From Pseudomonas sp. (lineage in GTDB: Bacteria > Pseudomonadota > Gammaproteobacteria > Pseudomonadales > Pseudomonadaceae), in assembly GCA_022448005.1 (NCBI GenBank), contig JAKUTK010000034.1, positions 1 to 54,212 of the forward strand: a stretch of DNA of 54,212 bases, in the 5' to 3' direction. Below are positions 11,265 to 21,648 of this stretch, in pieces. The notes below the pieces were generated by a model, which saw only the letters and a list, made by a program, of their open reading frames with translations, ran no database searches and was not told where the DNA came from. Numbering within the stretch: the stretch's first letter is position 1; every line of letters begins with the position of its first letter. Both the position numbers and the translations under genes were made by a program.

Positions 11265-14099
11265 ATGGACAAGACCTACCAGCCGCACGCCATCGAAACC
11301 TCCTGGTACCAGACCTGGGAATCGAACAACTATTTCGCGCCCCAAGGTTCAGGCGAGCCCTACACCATCATGATCCCACCGCCGAACGTCACCGGCAGCC
11401 TGCATATGGGCCATGGCTTCAACAACGCCATCATGGATGCACTGATCCGTTTCCGGCGGATGCAGGGTCGCAACACCTTGTGGCAGCCAGGCACCGATCA
11501 CGCCGGCATTGCCACCCAAATGGTGGTCGAGCGTCAGCTTGGCGCTCAGGGCGTTAGCCGTCATGATCTGGGACGCGAGAAGTTCCTCGACAAGGTCTGG
11601 CAGTGGAAAGAAGAGTCCGGCGGTCACATCACCCGGCAAATTCGCCGCCTGGGCTCCTCTGTGGACTGGTCGCGTGAGCGCTTCACCATGGACGAGGGGC
11701 TTTCCGAGGCTGTCAAAGAAGCCTTCGTGAGGCTGCACGAGGACGGCCTGATCTACCGCGGCAAGCGCCTGGTCAACTGGGATACCAAGCTGCACACCGC
11801 GATTTCCGATCTTGAAGTCGAAAACCATGATGAGAAAGGTCACCTCTGGCACCTGCGCTATCCGCTGGCAGATGGTTGCAAGACAGCCGATGGCAAGGAT
11901 TACCTGGTCGTAGCGACCACCCGGCCGGAAACCATGCTGGGCGACGCCGCGGTCGCGGTGCACCCCGAGGACGAGCGCTACAAGAACCTCATCGGCCGCC
12001 ACATCATGTTGCCGCTGGTGAACCGCCTGATCCCGATCATCGCCGACGACTACGTCGACCTCGAATTTGGCACCGGCTGCGTAAAAATCACTCCGGCTCA
12101 TGACTTCAACGACTATGAGGTCGGCAAGCGCCACCACCTGCCGCTGATCAACATCTTCGACCAGAACGCCTGCATCCTGGCCCGCGCCCAGGTGTTCAAC
12201 ATCGACGGTTCGGTGAACGACAAGATCGACGGCAGCCTGCCGGACGGCTATGCGCACATGGACCGTTTCGATGCACGCAAAGCCATCGTCGCCGAATTCG
12301 ACGCCATGAGTCTGCTGGAGAAGATCGACGATCACGGACTGAAAGTACCGCGCGGCGACCGCTCCGGCACCATCATCGAGCCGTGGCTGACCGATCAGTG
12401 GTACGTCTCCACGAAGCCGCTGGCCGAGAAGGCAATCGCCGCCGTTGAAAGCGGCGACATCCAGTTCGTGCCCAAGCAGTACGAGAACATGTACTTCAGC
12501 TGGATGCGCGATATCCAGGACTGGTGCATCAGCCGTCAGCTCTGGTGGGGCCACCGTATTCCGGCCTGGTACGACGAAGCGGGCAATGTCTACGTCGGCC
12601 GCGACGAAGTTGAGGTACGCAGCAAGTACAACCTGTGCAACAACGTTGAACTGCGTCAGGACGAGGACGTGCTGGATACCTGGTTCAGCTCCGGACTGTG
12701 GACTTTCTCCACTCTCGGCTGGCCCGAGCAGACCGATTTCCTCAAGACCTTCCATCCTACCGACGTATTGGTCACCGGCTTCGACATCATCTTCTTCTGG
12801 GTGGCCCGGATGATCATGCTGTCGACCCATCTGACCGGGCAGATTCCGTTCAAGACCGTGTACGTGCACGGGCTCGTTCGTGATGGTCAGGGTCAGAAGA
12901 TGTCCAAGTCCAAGGGCAACGTCCTTGATCCGCTGGATATCGTCGACGGCATTACCCTTGACGAGCTGCTGCAGAAACGTACCAGCGGCATGATGCAGCC
13001 CAAGCTGGCCGAGAAGATCGCCAAGCAGACCCGCACCGAGTTTCCTGAGGGCATTGCCAGCTACGGCACCGACGCCCTGCGTTTCACCTTCTGCTCGCTG
13101 GCCTCTACCGGTCGCGACGTGAAGTTCGACATGGGTCGCGTCGAGGGTTATCGCAACTTCTGCAACAAGATCTGGAACGCCGCCAACTTCGTCTTCGAGA
13201 ACACCGAAGACAAGGACACAGGGATCAATGACGAACCCGTTGAGCTGTCGTCGGTGGATCGCTGGATCATCTCTTCGCTGCAGCGCACCGAAGCCGAAGT
13301 CACCCGCCAGCTCGAGGCCTTCCGCTTCGACCTGGCCGCTCAGGCTCTGTATGAGTTCATCTGGGACGAGTATTGCGCCTGGTATCTGGAACTGGTCAAA
13401 CCGGTGCTGTGGGACGCAACGGCCAGCGCCGAACGCCAGCGTGGCACGCGTCGCACGCTGGTTCGGGTACTGGAAACGGCGCTGCGCCTGGCACACCCTT
13501 TCATGCCGTTCATCACCGAAGAAATCTGGCAGCGCGTCGCACCGCTGGCCGGCAAGTCCGGGCCGACACTGATGCTGCAGCCGTGGCCGGAATTCAATCC
13601 GGAGCGCCTCGACGAAGCGGCCGAAGGTGATATCGAGTGGGTCAAAGCCTTCATGCTGGGTATCCGCCAGATTCGCGGCGAGATGAACATCTCCATGGCC
13701 AAGCGCATCGACGTCGTGCTGGGTGACGCCAGCGAATCCGATCAGCGTCGCCTCGCCGATAACGAGCCGCTACTGAAGAAACTGGCCAAGCTGGAAAGCG
13801 TTCGCGTCCTCGCTCAAGGCGAAGAACCGCCGCTGTCGGCCACCGCGCTGGTCGGCGACATGCAGGTGCTGGTGCCCATGGCAGGCCTGATCGACAAGGA
13901 CGCCGAACTTGCCCGACTCGACAAGGAGATAGGTCGACTGGACGGCGAAGTGAAGCGCGTAGGCGGCAAGCTCGGCAACGCCGGCTTTGTCGACAAGGCG
14001 CCCGCCGAAGTCATCGACAAGGAGCGCGCCAAACTGGCGGAGGCTGAGCAAGCCAAAGCCAGACTGCTCGAGCAGCGCGAGCGCATCGCCAGCCTGTAA
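11265..14099 (+). CDS. valS: Valyl-tRNA synthetase
   Basis: A class I aminoacyl-tRNA synthetase of 944 residues that charges tRNA-Val. The HIGH motif appears as [10 protein letters not shown] (about residues 40-50) and the KMSKS motif as QKMSKSKGN (about 543-551). The CP1 editing domain, which removes threonine mischarged to tRNA-Val, lies between them and includes [10 protein letters not shown]. The C-terminal 65 residues form the valine-specific coiled coil ([19 protein letters not shown]). The gene ends with a good terminator. It is the last gene of the pepA-holC-valS run. Confidence 0.98.
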   Translation: MDKTYQPHAIETSWYQTWESNNYFAPQGSGEPYTIMIPPPNVTGSLHMGHGFNNAIMDALIRFRRMQGRNTLWQPGTDHAGIATQMVVERQLGAQGVSRHDLGREKFLDKVWQWKEESGGHITRQIRRLGSSVDWSRERFTMDEGLSEAVKEAFVRLHEDGLIYRGKRLVNWDTKLHTAISDLEVENHDEKGHLWHLRYPLADGCKTADGKDYLVVATTRPETMLGDAAVAVHPEDERYKNLIGRHIMLPLVNRLIPIIADDYVDLEFGTGCVKITPAHDFNDYEVGKRHHLPLINIFDQNACILARAQVFNIDGSVNDKIDGSLPDGYAHMDRFDARKAIVAEFDAMSLLEKIDDHGLKVPRGDRSGTIIEPWLTDQWYVSTKPLAEKAIAAVESGDIQFVPKQYENMYFSWMRDIQDWCISRQLWWGHRIPAWYDEAGNVYVGRDEVEVRSKYNLCNNVELRQDEDVLDTWFSSGLWTFSTLGWPEQTDFLKTFHPTDVLVTGFDIIFFWVARMIMLSTHLTGQIPFKTVYVHGLVRDGQGQKMSKSKGNVLDPLDIVDGITLDELLQKRTSGMMQPKLAEKIAKQTRTEFPEGIASYGTDALRFTFCSLASTGRDVKFDMGRVEGYRNFCNKIWNAANFVFENTEDKDTGINDEPVELSSVDRWIISSLQRTEAEVTRQLEAFRFDLAAQALYEFIWDEYCAWYLELVKPVLWDATASAERQRGTRRTLVRVLETALRLAHPFMPFITEEIWQRVAPLAGKSGPTLMLQPWPEFNPERLDEAAEGDIEWVKAFMLGIRQIRGEMNISMAKRIDVVLGDASESDQRRLADNEPLLKKLAKLESVRVLAQGEEPPLSATALVGDMQVLVPMAGLIDKDAELARLDKEIGRLDGEVKRVGGKLGNAGFVDKAPAEVIDKERAKLAEAEQAKARLLEQRERIASL

Positions 14100-14106
14100 A
14101 CAAGCG

Positions 14107-14137
14107 AAAGGCCAGCACTTGATGTGCTGGCCTTTTT
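14107..14137 (+). terminator. valS terminator
   Basis: AAAGGCCAGCAC pairs with GTGCTGGCCTTT around a TTGAT loop and is followed by a T run. It starts eight bases after the valS stop. Confidence 0.92.
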
Positions 14138-14222
14138 GCTTAGATAACTGCGCTTGATTGATGACAAGTCGCCTTCAGCGCCGCTGGTACACTATGCCGC
14201 ATCCGACAATAACGAATTGCAA

Positions 14223-14395
14223 CTGACAGGCCTGAACCCACGCGGAAAGCTCCACGACATGAAGTAAGTCAGCAGCGAAGCAAACCCGAGGCGGTTTGCC
14301 CTACGCGCAGCCGTTCACGACGCAGGTAAAACCTTCCGTACCACGGTTACTTAATTCTCTCGCACCGCCAGCCGCCCATTTTTTAAGCCTGTCAG
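14223..14395 (+). promoter_or_regulatory. candidate structured 5' leader of nhaD
   Basis: The interval 14138-14457 has no gene but shows nested complementarity. CTGACAGGC (14223-14231) pairs with GCCTGTCAG (14387-14395), closing about 155 bases. Inside are GCAAACC/GGTTTGC (14280-14286 with 14293-14299) and a bulged hairpin GTAA...CCGT-ACC-ACGG-TTAC (14326-14350). GGCGGT (14290-14295) could instead pair with ACCGCC (14364-14369), a possible alternative fold. A T6 tract sits just before the closing strand, and the ribosome site GGAG of nhaD lies in a small GGAG-CCC-CTCC hairpin. This is hand folding only, and a 9-bp match in a region this long can occur by chance. Confidence 0.4.
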
Positions 14396-14457
14396 CCCCG
14401 AGCCAGTAGAACAACCCGAATGGCCCGGCACGGTTTATAAAAAATGGAGCCCCTCCG

Positions 14458-15840
14458 ATGTATGTACTCATGGCTGTTCTATTTGTTCTGGGCTATCTAT
14501 GCATAGCCTTCGAGCATCCGCTGAAAATTGACAAGGCCGCCGCCGCAATCCTCACAGCCGTGCTGTGCTGGACTGCATTGATACTCGGTGCGGAAACCAT
14601 CGTGCCACTGTTGCCATCTGCCGCGCATCACCCAGGCGAACCTTCAGCCTTTGTAGTCGAATCGCTGAGACATCATCTGGGCGAAATCTCAGAGATTCTG
14701 TTCTTCCTGCTCGGCGCCATGACCATCGTCGAACTCATCGATTCCCACGAAGGTTTCAAGGTCATCACTGACCGGATCCAGACGCGCAAGCGCGTGCACC
14801 TGTTGTGGATCATCGGCTTCCTGACCTTCTTCCTGTCCGCCGCGCTGGACAACCTGACCACTACCATCGTCATGGTATCGCTGCTGCGCAAACTGATCCG
14901 CGGCCGTCCCGAACGCTGGCTGTTCGTCGGCGTCGTGGTGATCGCCGCCAACGCGGGCGGCGCCTGGTCGCCGATTGGCGACGTCACCACCACCATGCTC
15001 TGGATTGGTAACCAGATCACCGCCTCGGGCGTGATCGTCGGATTGTTTATCCCGAGCCTCGTCTGCCTGCTTGTTCCGCTGTTGATCCTCAGCTTCAGCA
15101 TGCGCGGCGAAGTGCCCCGTCCAGGTGCCAGGGCGCATCTGGCCGAAAGTAACCCGCCAACGACCACGGTGTTCGAACGCAACCTGGTATTAGCGCTCGG
15201 TATCGGCGCGCTGGTGTTCGTGCCGGTCTTCAAGACCGTTACCCACCTGCCCCCTTATATGGGCATCCTGTTCGGGCTCGGCGTGCTCTGGGTCACTACC
15301 GAGTTTCTGCACCGTCACAAAGAAGACGATCACAAGCACCCGCTTTCGGTCGTGGGCGTCCTGCGCAAGGTCGATACCCCGAGCGTGCTGTTCTTCCTTG
15401 GCATCTTGCTGGCCGTTGCGGCGCTTGCCACAGCCGGTCATTTGACCCAGGTCGCGACGGCGCTGCGCGATTCCCTCGGGCACATCTATCCGATCAACTA
15501 CAGCATTGGCCTGCTGTCGGCGGTGGTGGACAACGTGCCACTGGTCGCCGGCTCGATGAAAATGTACCCGCTGGTAAGTCCGGAAACCCTTGATGCCGCA
15601 CCAGCCGCTGAAGCCGCTTGGCTGTCGCAGTTCGTCGTCGACGGCAACTTCTGGGAGATGCTCGCCTATTGCGCCGGGACGGGTGGCAGCACGCTGATCA
15701 TTGGTTCGGCCGCAGGCGTTGCGGCCATGGGCATGGAAAAGATCAGCTTCACCTGGTACGTCAAGCGCGTCAGCCTGCTGGCTTTTCTCGGCTATACAGC
15801 CGGCGCCGTGACCTATATAGGCATGCTCGCCCTGCGTTGA
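14458..15840 (+). CDS. nhaD: NhaD-type Na+/H+ antiporter
   Basis: An inner-membrane sodium/proton antiporter of the ion-transporter superfamily (460 residues, about 11-13 hydrophobic segments). Family features include the first helix VLFVLGYLCIAFEHPLKIDK, the stretch LFFLLGAMTIVELIDSHEGF near residue 85, and the paired motifs SAALDNLTTTIVMVSLL and ANAGGAWSPIGDVTTTMLW. A second DN-type motif, SAVVDNVPLVAG, follows near residue 360. It exports Na+ (and usually Li+), chiefly at alkaline pH. The gene stands behind an unusually long, folded leader, so RNA-level control is plausible. A strong GC hairpin follows it. Confidence 0.95.
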   Translation: MYVLMAVLFVLGYLCIAFEHPLKIDKAAAAILTAVLCWTALILGAETIVPLLPSAAHHPGEPSAFVVESLRHHLGEISEILFFLLGAMTIVELIDSHEGFKVITDRIQTRKRVHLLWIIGFLTFFLSAALDNLTTTIVMVSLLRKLIRGRPERWLFVGVVVIAANAGGAWSPIGDVTTTMLWIGNQITASGVIVGLFIPSLVCLLVPLLILSFSMRGEVPRPGARAHLAESNPPTTTVFERNLVLALGIGALVFVPVFKTVTHLPPYMGILFGLGVLWVTTEFLHRHKEDDHKHPLSVVGVLRKVDTPSVLFFLGILLAVAALATAGHLTQVATALRDSLGHIYPINYSIGLLSAVVDNVPLVAGSMKMYPLVSPETLDAAPAAEAAWLSQFVVDGNFWEMLAYCAGTGGSTLIIGSAAGVAAMGMEKISFTWYVKRVSLLAFLGYTAGAVTYIGMLALR

Positions 15841-15850
15841 ACCACTCAGG

Positions 15851-15891
15851 CGGGCCCGTCGAAGCCGCTCGGGCGGCATTCAACGGGCCCG
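15851..15891 (+). terminator. nested GC-rich hairpin after nhaD
   Basis: CGGGCCCGT (15851-15859) pairs with ACGGGCCCG (15883-15891) around an inner hairpin GCCGC-TCGG-GCGGC. There is no T tract, so it may be an attenuating or mRNA-end structure rather than a classic terminator. Confidence 0.5.
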
Positions 15892-15913
15892 GCCCCACTG
15901 TTATGGAGCTGTG

Positions 15914-16210
15914 ATGACAGTCAGCAAAACCAAAAGCAGTTTTTATCGCCGTTTGTATGTCGCCTGGCTGATTGACAGCGGTGCCGCCACCAGCGTGCCC
16001 GCCCTGGTAGAAGCAACCGGAATGCCGCGCAGAACGGCGCAGGATACGTTGGCAGCCCTCGCCGACCTGGACATCGACTGCCGCTTTACGCAGGACGACG
16101 GCGAGCGACATAACGCCGGTCAGTACCGAATCCACGACTGGGGCGCGATCGACCCGCAATGGATCGAGCGCAACCTGGCGCAGATCAGATTCGTTCTCGA
16201 CTATCCGTAA
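15914..16210 (+). CDS. small winged-helix DNA-binding protein
   Basis: 98 residues with an N-terminal helix-turn-helix: SVPALVEATGMPRRTAQDTLAALADLDI spans about residues 25-52. The winged-helix region and a short C-terminal tail (IDPQWIERNLAQIRFVLDYP) follow. The ATG at 15914 is chosen because GGAG lies five bases upstream; a GTG directly before it would add one residue. It resembles small wHTH proteins annotated in pseudomonads, and the targets are unknown. It follows nhaD on the same strand after a strong hairpin, so joint control with the antiporter is possible but not shown. Confidence 0.8.
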   Translation: MTVSKTKSSFYRRLYVAWLIDSGAATSVPALVEATGMPRRTAQDTLAALADLDIDCRFTQDDGERHNAGQYRIHDWGAIDPQWIERNLAQIRFVLDYP

Positions 16211-16383
16211 CCGCGAGCGGTAAACATCCACTCTGGCGCCGCTCGGCCGTCCCAGAATGGGGTGCGGGATGGGTAGCCTTTATCCGCGTACTCGCAACGT
16301 TCCTCTCAACCATCAGTAGCGTGGTCCTTTGCCAGGCGCGCCGTTAAGCTGTTCGGTCTCTTCGCCCGCATGGTTCGTCGTCA

Positions 16384-17553
16384 ATGTCTCAACGCCCCGC
16401 CCTGTTCCCGGCACTGCTCGCTGGTGCCGCCCTGCTACTGGTTGTCCATGGCCTCGGGCGATTCGTCTACACGCCGCTTCTGCCGTGGCTGGTAGAGGAT
16501 GGCGTGCTCACCGTGCAACAGGGCGCGAGCGTCGCCAGCTGGAATTACCTGGGCTACCTGATTGGCGCGCTGCTCGCTCTGCGCTGGCACCAGGTTGGTC
16601 AGATTCGCCGGAGCTTGCCTTGGGCACTGGTGCTGCATGTCGGAACCACATTGGCGCAGACCCAGGCCGAATCGGTAGAGCTGCTTTCAGCGCTGCGCCT
16701 GCTCAATGGCATCAGCAATGGGCTGGTTTTTGTGCAGGCTCCCTCGCTGCTGCTGGAATGGCTGGCGCGTCATCGCCGCGTCTCCTCCAGTGGCCTGGTC
16801 TATCTTGGCGCCTGCGTTGGGCTGATCGTGTCCAGTCTGATGGTCAGCTTAAGCAACGGTGTGCTTGAGGGTGCTGATCGTTGGTGGCCTGCGGCGATTC
16901 TGTCTATCCCTCTCTCGTGGTGGGGCTGGCGCAAACTGGCGAGCCTCGACCTGCCTCCCGAAGAACCCCAAAGCACTACCACAAAGCCCCGGAGTGCGCG
17001 CCTGCTGGACCGCGCCAGTACGCCGCTGTTTCTCTCGTATGCGGGCGCCGGCATGGGCTATATCTTGCCAATGACCTTTTTGCCGATGGTCGCGCGGTTG
17101 CAGGTCGAACCGGGAGACATGCTGGTGGAGAGCAGCTGGTTGGTGGTCGCACTGGCTACCCTGCCCTCACCCTGGCTCTGGAATCGCCTCGGCGCTCTGC
17201 TCGGCGATACGCTGGCACTGCGCTTCAGTTATGTCACGCAACTGGTCGGTGTGCTGGCTGCGCTGTTGCTGCCCGGCGCACCGGGGATCCTGATATGTGC
17301 CGTCCTGGTCGGCGGCACCTTTCTTGGCACCGTGTTACTGACCCAGCGCCTGGCACGCGCCCTTCATCCGCACCAGGGGCCGCGACTGTCAGCAGCGCTG
17401 ATTGCACTCTACAGCCTGACGCAACTGGCCGGCCCCTGGCTTACTGGCGTCTGGCTAAGCATGGGCGGTTCCCTGCACAGCGCTTTCTGGCTCGGCGCCG
17501 GCGCACTGCTATGGGGACTGATATGGATGCTGCTGGTGCCACGTCGGGCGTGA
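16384..17553 (+). CDS. YbfB/YjiJ-family MFS transporter
   Basis: A 389-residue, 12-helix major facilitator protein. The YbfB/YjiJ signature is seen in helix 1 (HGLGRFVYTPLLPWLVEDG), with strictly placed Gly-Arg-Phe, and in the stretch ASWNYLGYLIGALLALRW. A short basic loop lies in the middle (about residues 195-215). Transport direction and substrate are not known for most of the family. It is followed 45 bases later by rlmF on the same strand, but there is no functional reason to link the two. Confidence 0.88.
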   Translation: MSQRPALFPALLAGAALLLVVHGLGRFVYTPLLPWLVEDGVLTVQQGASVASWNYLGYLIGALLALRWHQVGQIRRSLPWALVLHVGTTLAQTQAESVELLSALRLLNGISNGLVFVQAPSLLLEWLARHRRVSSSGLVYLGACVGLIVSSLMVSLSNGVLEGADRWWPAAILSIPLSWWGWRKLASLDLPPEEPQSTTTKPRSARLLDRASTPLFLSYAGAGMGYILPMTFLPMVARLQVEPGDMLVESSWLVVALATLPSPWLWNRLGALLGDTLALRFSYVTQLVGVLAALLLPGAPGILICAVLVGGTFLGTVLLTQRLARALHPHQGPRLSAALIALYSLTQLAGPWLTGVWLSMGGSLHSAFWLGAGALLWGLIWMLLVPRRA

Positions 17554-17598
17554 AAGCTGTGGGACAATACGGACTTTTACCGCTAGCGGCAGCCGACC

Positions 17599-18585
17599 AT
17601 GACATCCAGACCCGCCACACCGCCACCACGCAAGGCCAAGCCAGCGGTTGATAAGGCCGTGCTGCACCCTCGTAACCGCCATACCGGGCGCTATGACTTT
17701 CCGGCACTGATAGCGGGCAGCCCCGAGTTGGCGAGGTTCGTCATTCTTAATCCCTACGGCAAGGAAAGCATCGATTTTGCCGATCCGGAGGCAGTCCGCG
17801 TCTTCAATCGCGCACTGCTCAAACAGTTCTACGGAATCGTGCACTGGGATATACCGCCGGGTTACCTGTGCCCGCCGATTCCAGGCCGGGCCGACTATCT
17901 GCACGGTCTGGCCGACTTGCTGGCGGACGAAAACGCTGGTGAGATTCCGCGCGGCGCAAGCATTCACGCACTGGACATCGGCACCGGCGCCAACTGCATT
18001 TACCCGTTGATCGGTCTGCGCGAATACGGCTGGCGTTTTACCGGGTCGGATATCGATGCAACGGCGCTGGCGTCGGCCCGTACCATCGTCACCGCAAACA
18101 AGCTCGGCAAGAGCATTGAACTGCGCGCGCAGCAGCACCCTCGCCACGTATTTGAGATTCTGCTGCAGGCCGACGATCGCTTCGACGTCACACTCTGCAA
18201 TCCACCCTTCCATGCCTCGCAAGCAGAAGCCAGCAGTGGCAGCCAGCGAAAGTGGCGCAACCTTGGCAAGCTCGACCCCAAGCGCAAACTGCCCGCGCTT
18301 AACTTCGGCGGTCAGGCAGCGGAACTCTGGTGTGAAGGTGGAGAGGCAGCATTTATCTCGCTGCTGGCGGAAGAAAGTCGTGGCGTGAGCCAACAAGTCT
18401 GCTGGTTCAGCACGCTGGTTTCGAAAGCGAGCAACGTGCAGCCTCTACAGGCTCGGGTCAAGAAGCTTGGCGCCCAACAAGTACGCGTATGCGAAATGTC
18501 CCAGGGGCAAAAGCGCAGCCGCTTCGTGGCCTGGACCTACCTCGATAATGAACAGCGCGCGAAGTGGCGGAGTGATCACTGGTGA
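17599..18585 (+). CDS. rlmF: 23S rRNA (adenine-1618-N6)-methyltransferase
   Basis: RlmF (328 residues) methylates A1618 of 23S rRNA using SAM. The SAM-binding motif [15 protein letters not shown] lies near residue 125 and the N6-adenine catalytic motif NPPF lies near residue 200. A basic, proline-rich N-terminus ([14 protein letters not shown]) is typical of the family, as is the substrate stretch [15 protein letters not shown]. The length is normal and the reading frame is intact. Confidence 0.95.
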   Translation: MTSRPATPPPRKAKPAVDKAVLHPRNRHTGRYDFPALIAGSPELARFVILNPYGKESIDFADPEAVRVFNRALLKQFYGIVHWDIPPGYLCPPIPGRADYLHGLADLLADENAGEIPRGASIHALDIGTGANCIYPLIGLREYGWRFTGSDIDATALASARTIVTANKLGKSIELRAQQHPRHVFEILLQADDRFDVTLCNPPFHASQAEASSGSQRKWRNLGKLDPKRKLPALNFGGQAAELWCEGGEAAFISLLAEESRGVSQQVCWFSTLVSKASNVQPLQARVKKLGAQQVRVCEMSQGQKRSRFVAWTYLDNEQRAKWRSDHW

Positions 18586-18635
18586 GTCGCCAGTTGGGCT
18601 GATCGCTTTCCGAATGATCAGCTGAGCAACTTACT

Positions 18636-18827
18636 TCAGACGGCAATATCCCAGCGCTGGCGATCTTTAAGGGCCAGCGTCTGGATATACCTCGGCTCCC
18701 CGTTGATTTCTTCCAGCTCGGTCATCCCGGCGAGTTCGCCGACGACGCGATAGCGCTTGCCGACGCGTTTGTCCTGCAGCGGATAGAGCTGGGCAATCTG
18801 TTGGGCGAGTTCGGTAAGAGTGGACAT
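18636..18827 (-). CDS. small conserved hypothetical protein
   Basis: A 63-residue soluble protein (MSTLTELAQQIAQLYPLQDKR...) ending ALKDRQRWDIAV. The N-terminal part is helical, and the rest looks like a small beta structure with the repeated phrase RVGKRYRVVGEL. No motif of known function is visible. Similar short proteins occur in pseudomonads. It lies downstream of the MFS gene and the 40-residue ORF on the same strand, 148 bases away, so it is probably its own unit. Confidence 0.6.
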   Translation of the reverse strand: MSTLTELAQQIAQLYPLQDKRVGKRYRVVGELAGMTELEEINGEPRYIQTLALKDRQRWDIAV

Positions 18828-18975
18828 GGTTCGGTAGCTCCAGATAACTGCATGCCGCAGCTTTTTACAGGCCTTAGGTTACGATTCAACGACAACCTTC
18901 CTTCGTCTCGCCTGTTGGAGCCATCCGTTGCGCAATTGATTCCCTAACAGAAGCAAAAACTACCCGAACGATTGA

Positions 18976-19098
18976 TCAACAGATCCCTACACCCAGCTGC
19001 AACAGTGCCAGGCCACCCTGCTGCCAGCCCCACCAGGCCGCGACCAAAAGCAGCGAAGCCAACATGGCGCCGCCTGCCCATAACCAGCCGCGGCGCAT
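18976..19098 (-). CDS. 40-residue membrane micro-protein coupled to the MFS gene
   Basis: A short [16 protein letters not shown]...LLQLGVGIC, of 40 codons plus stop. It has a basic start, one hydrophobic helix (about residues 8-24), Trp residues at the membrane edge (WWGWQ) and a terminal cysteine. Its ATG shares one base with the stop of the upstream MFS transporter (TGATG), the classic arrangement for stop-restart coupling. Codon use is pseudomonad-like. I believe similar C-terminal -LLQLG.G.C tails exist in annotated pseudomonad small proteins, but that is memory, not a search. It may be a small accessory subunit of the transporter. Confidence 0.55.
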   Translation of the reverse strand: MRRGWLWAGGAMLASLLLVAAWWGWQQGGLALLQLGVGIC

Positions 19099-20309
19099 CA
19101 GGTCATACCTGCCGCCAAGCGCACACGCTCGACCGGCTGCTCACGAATCGGCCAATTGAGTGCTGCAGCCATCAGGCTCAGCGCGATGGAAATTTGCCAG
19201 ACCAGGTCATAACTGCCAGTCGTGTCATACACCCAACCGCCCAGCCAGCCACCGAAGAACGAACCGATCTGGTGGAACAGGAACACGATGCCGCCCAACA
19301 TCGACAAATTGCGCACGCCAAACAGCGTAGCGACCGTGCCGTTGGTTAAGGGCACGGTAGAGAGCCACAACAGCCCCATGGCGATGCCGAATGCATAGGC
19401 GGTCCACAGCGTCAGCGGTGCAAAGAAGAACGCGCTGATTACCACGGCCCGAGCCAGATAAAGCGCCGTCAGCAATTTCGGCTTCGAATAACAACCGCCC
19501 AGCCAGCCCGCCGTGTAGGTGCCGATAATGTTGAACAGGCCAACCAGTGCCAGAACGGTCGTGCCGGCCATCGCAGGCAGCTGCTTGTCGACCAGATAGG
19601 CCGGCAAGTGAATACCGATGAACACCACCTGAAACCCGCAGACAAAGAAACCCAGCGCCAGCAGGCGGAAGCCGGAATGGCTGACCGCTTCACGCAGCGC
19701 CTCCATCAGCGTTTGCTGCGGACCGGTCACCGGCGCTGTCGGCCCGCTGCGCAACATCAGCGCCAGCGGCATGATCAGCGCCACCAGCAAACCCAGCGCT
19801 AGCAAGGCCGACGACCAGCCCAACCAGCCAATCAGACCAAGCGTGCCGGGCAGCATGGCAAACTGGCCGAACGAACCCGCTGCGCTGGCAACGCCCATCG
19901 CCATGCTGCGTTTTTCGACCGGCACCGCGCGCCCAACTGCACCAAGGATCACGGAAAACGAGGTTCCAGAAAGCCCCAGCCCGATCAGCAGGCCAGCGCT
20001 GAGAGACAGCGAAGCCGGAGAATCCGCGCCCGCCATCAGCAACAGGCCGGCCGCGTAGAGCACGCCACCGAGCAGCACGGCCCGGGCCACACCAAAACGG
20101 TCCGCCAGCGCGCCGGTGACCGGCTGCGCCAGGCCCCAGATCAGATTCTGCAGGGCAATGGCAAAGGCAAAGGTTTCACGCCCCCAGCCGAATTCGGCGC
20201 TCATCGGTGGCAGAAAAAGGCCGAACCCATGCCGGATACCCAGGGAAAGAGCAAGGATCAAGGAGCCGCCCAGCAGGATCCAGGTACTGTTGCGCCAAAT
20301 CGCATTCAT
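19098..20309 (-). CDS. MFS transporter
   Basis: A 403-residue major facilitator with 12 predicted helices. It begins [24 protein letters not shown]; the loop-2 motif appears as [17 protein letters not shown] near residue 70. It resembles the monocarboxylate/oxalate-type (NimT/RhmT-like) MFS group, but no substrate can be assigned. The ATG at 20309 was chosen by family fit. In-frame starts at 20345 (ATG) and 20372 (GTG) would add 12 or 21 residues without hydrophobic or conserved character. A 20-codon upstream ORF overlaps the 20309 start (ATGA). The gene is followed by the coupled 40-residue ORF and is divergent from yejK. Confidence 0.88.
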   Translation of the reverse strand: MNAIWRNSTWILLGGSLILALSLGIRHGFGLFLPPMSAEFGWGRETFAFAIALQNLIWGLAQPVTGALADRFGVARAVLLGGVLYAAGLLLMAGADSPASLSLSAGLLIGLGLSGTSFSVILGAVGRAVPVEKRSMAMGVASAAGSFGQFAMLPGTLGLIGWLGWSSALLALGLLVALIMPLALMLRSGPTAPVTGPQQTLMEALREAVSHSGFRLLALGFFVCGFQVVFIGIHLPAYLVDKQLPAMAGTTVLALVGLFNIIGTYTAGWLGGCYSKPKLLTALYLARAVVISAFFFAPLTLWTAYAFGIAMGLLWLSTVPLTNGTVATLFGVRNLSMLGGIVFLFHQIGSFFGGWLGGWVYDTTGSYDLVWQISIALSLMAAALNWPIREQPVERVRLAAGMT

Positions 20310-20457
20310 CGCTGACACACTTTGCAAAAATCGAGGGGGATCCATCTTACTCGCAACCACCTCGTCATCCACCTCCCCTTTTTACTCAGTGAACGACGAG
20401 TGGCGGGTTTGCTCGGGTAAACTGCCGCCTGTCTGCCTTTCTCGACGCGAGTACCCC

Positions 20458-21465
20458 ATGCCGATTCGCCACTGCATCGTTCACCTGATCGAAAAAAAGC
20501 CGGACGGCACGCCTGCCGTTCTCCATGCCCGCGACTCGGAGCTGGGCGATTCTCAGGCCATCGAGAACCTGCTGGCCGATCTCAACGAGAGCTACAACGC
20601 CAAGCAGGGCAAGGCCTGGGGCTTCTTTCATGAGGAATCCGGTGCCTACCCCTTCAGCGGCTGGCTCGCGCAGTACATGGAAGGCAATCAGGACTTCACC
20701 GCGTTCAGCCGCCAGGCGGTCGAGCATCTGCAGAAGCTGATGGAAGAGTCCAACCTGTCAACCGGCGGCCACGTGCTGTTCGCTCACTACCAGCAAGGTA
20801 TGACCGATTACCTGGCCATCGCCCTGCTGCATCACAGCAACGGCGTGACCGTGACCGAGGCACTGGATGTAGCCGAAGCCAGACACCTCGACCTGGGGCA
20901 ACTGCATCTGGCGACACGCATCAACATCTCCGAGTGGAAGAACAACAAGCAGTCCAGGCAATACATCTCCTTCATCAAGGGCAAGAACGGCAAGAAGGTG
21001 TCCGAGTACTTCCGCGACTTCATCGGTTGCCAGGAAGGCGTCGATGGCCCGGGCGAAACGCGCACGCTGCTCAAGGCCTTCAGCGATTACGTCGAGAGCG
21101 AAGACCTCCCCGATGAAAAGGCACGTGAGAAAACCAGCGCATTGGTGGGTTACGCCAGCAGTCAGGCCAAGATCGGCGAACCTATGTCACTGGAAGAATT
21201 GTCCGGCGTTATCGACGAGGAGCGGCCACGTGCCTTCTACGACCACATCCGCAACAAGGACTATGGCCTGTCGCCGGAGATTCCCGCTGACAAGCGCACC
21301 CTGAACCAGTTTCAGCGGTTCACCGGGCGTGCCGAGGGACTGTCGATCAGCTTCGAATCACATCTGCTGGGCTCGAAAGTCGAGTACGACGAAGCCCGCG
21401 ACATGTTGATCATTCGCAACCTGCCGACGCAGCTGACCGATCAACTCAAACGACGCAAGGGATAA
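20458..21465 (+). CDS. ndpA: nucleoid-associated protein YejK/NdpA
   Basis: A 335-residue nucleoid-associated protein of the YejK (37-kDa nucleoid protein) family. It begins [20 protein letters not shown] and contains the family blocks [21 protein letters not shown] and [21 protein letters not shown]. The C-terminal part is basic and ends QLKRRKG. The ATG at 20458 is the family start, although the reading frame stays open upstream. It is monocistronic and divergent from the MFS gene. Confidence 0.93.
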   Translation: MPIRHCIVHLIEKKPDGTPAVLHARDSELGDSQAIENLLADLNESYNAKQGKAWGFFHEESGAYPFSGWLAQYMEGNQDFTAFSRQAVEHLQKLMEESNLSTGGHVLFAHYQQGMTDYLAIALLHHSNGVTVTEALDVAEARHLDLGQLHLATRINISEWKNNKQSRQYISFIKGKNGKKVSEYFRDFIGCQEGVDGPGETRTLLKAFSDYVESEDLPDEKAREKTSALVGYASSQAKIGEPMSLEELSGVIDEERPRAFYDHIRNKDYGLSPEIPADKRTLNQFQRFTGRAEGLSISFESHLLGSKVEYDEARDMLIIRNLPTQLTDQLKRRKG

Positions 21466-21648
21466 GGCGCCGGGCAGCGACGCCCGTTCACGCCGGCGGC
21501 TGCTGAGGCTCTGTGCCAAGGCCCGCGCAAGGCACACTCGCTACGAAAATCTGCCTTCCCGCTGGAATGAAACGGCCATCTGCCAGTCAGATGGCTGCTT
21601 ATCGCTGCCGCAACCCCCCGCTCTATCCGTAACGGCTAAGGAATCACA

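Noticed and set aside
11349..13496. Very long open frame (715 codons) on the minus strand inside valS
   Set aside because: It mirrors the GC-rich third-position pattern of valS; the sense strand has complete synthetase motifs.
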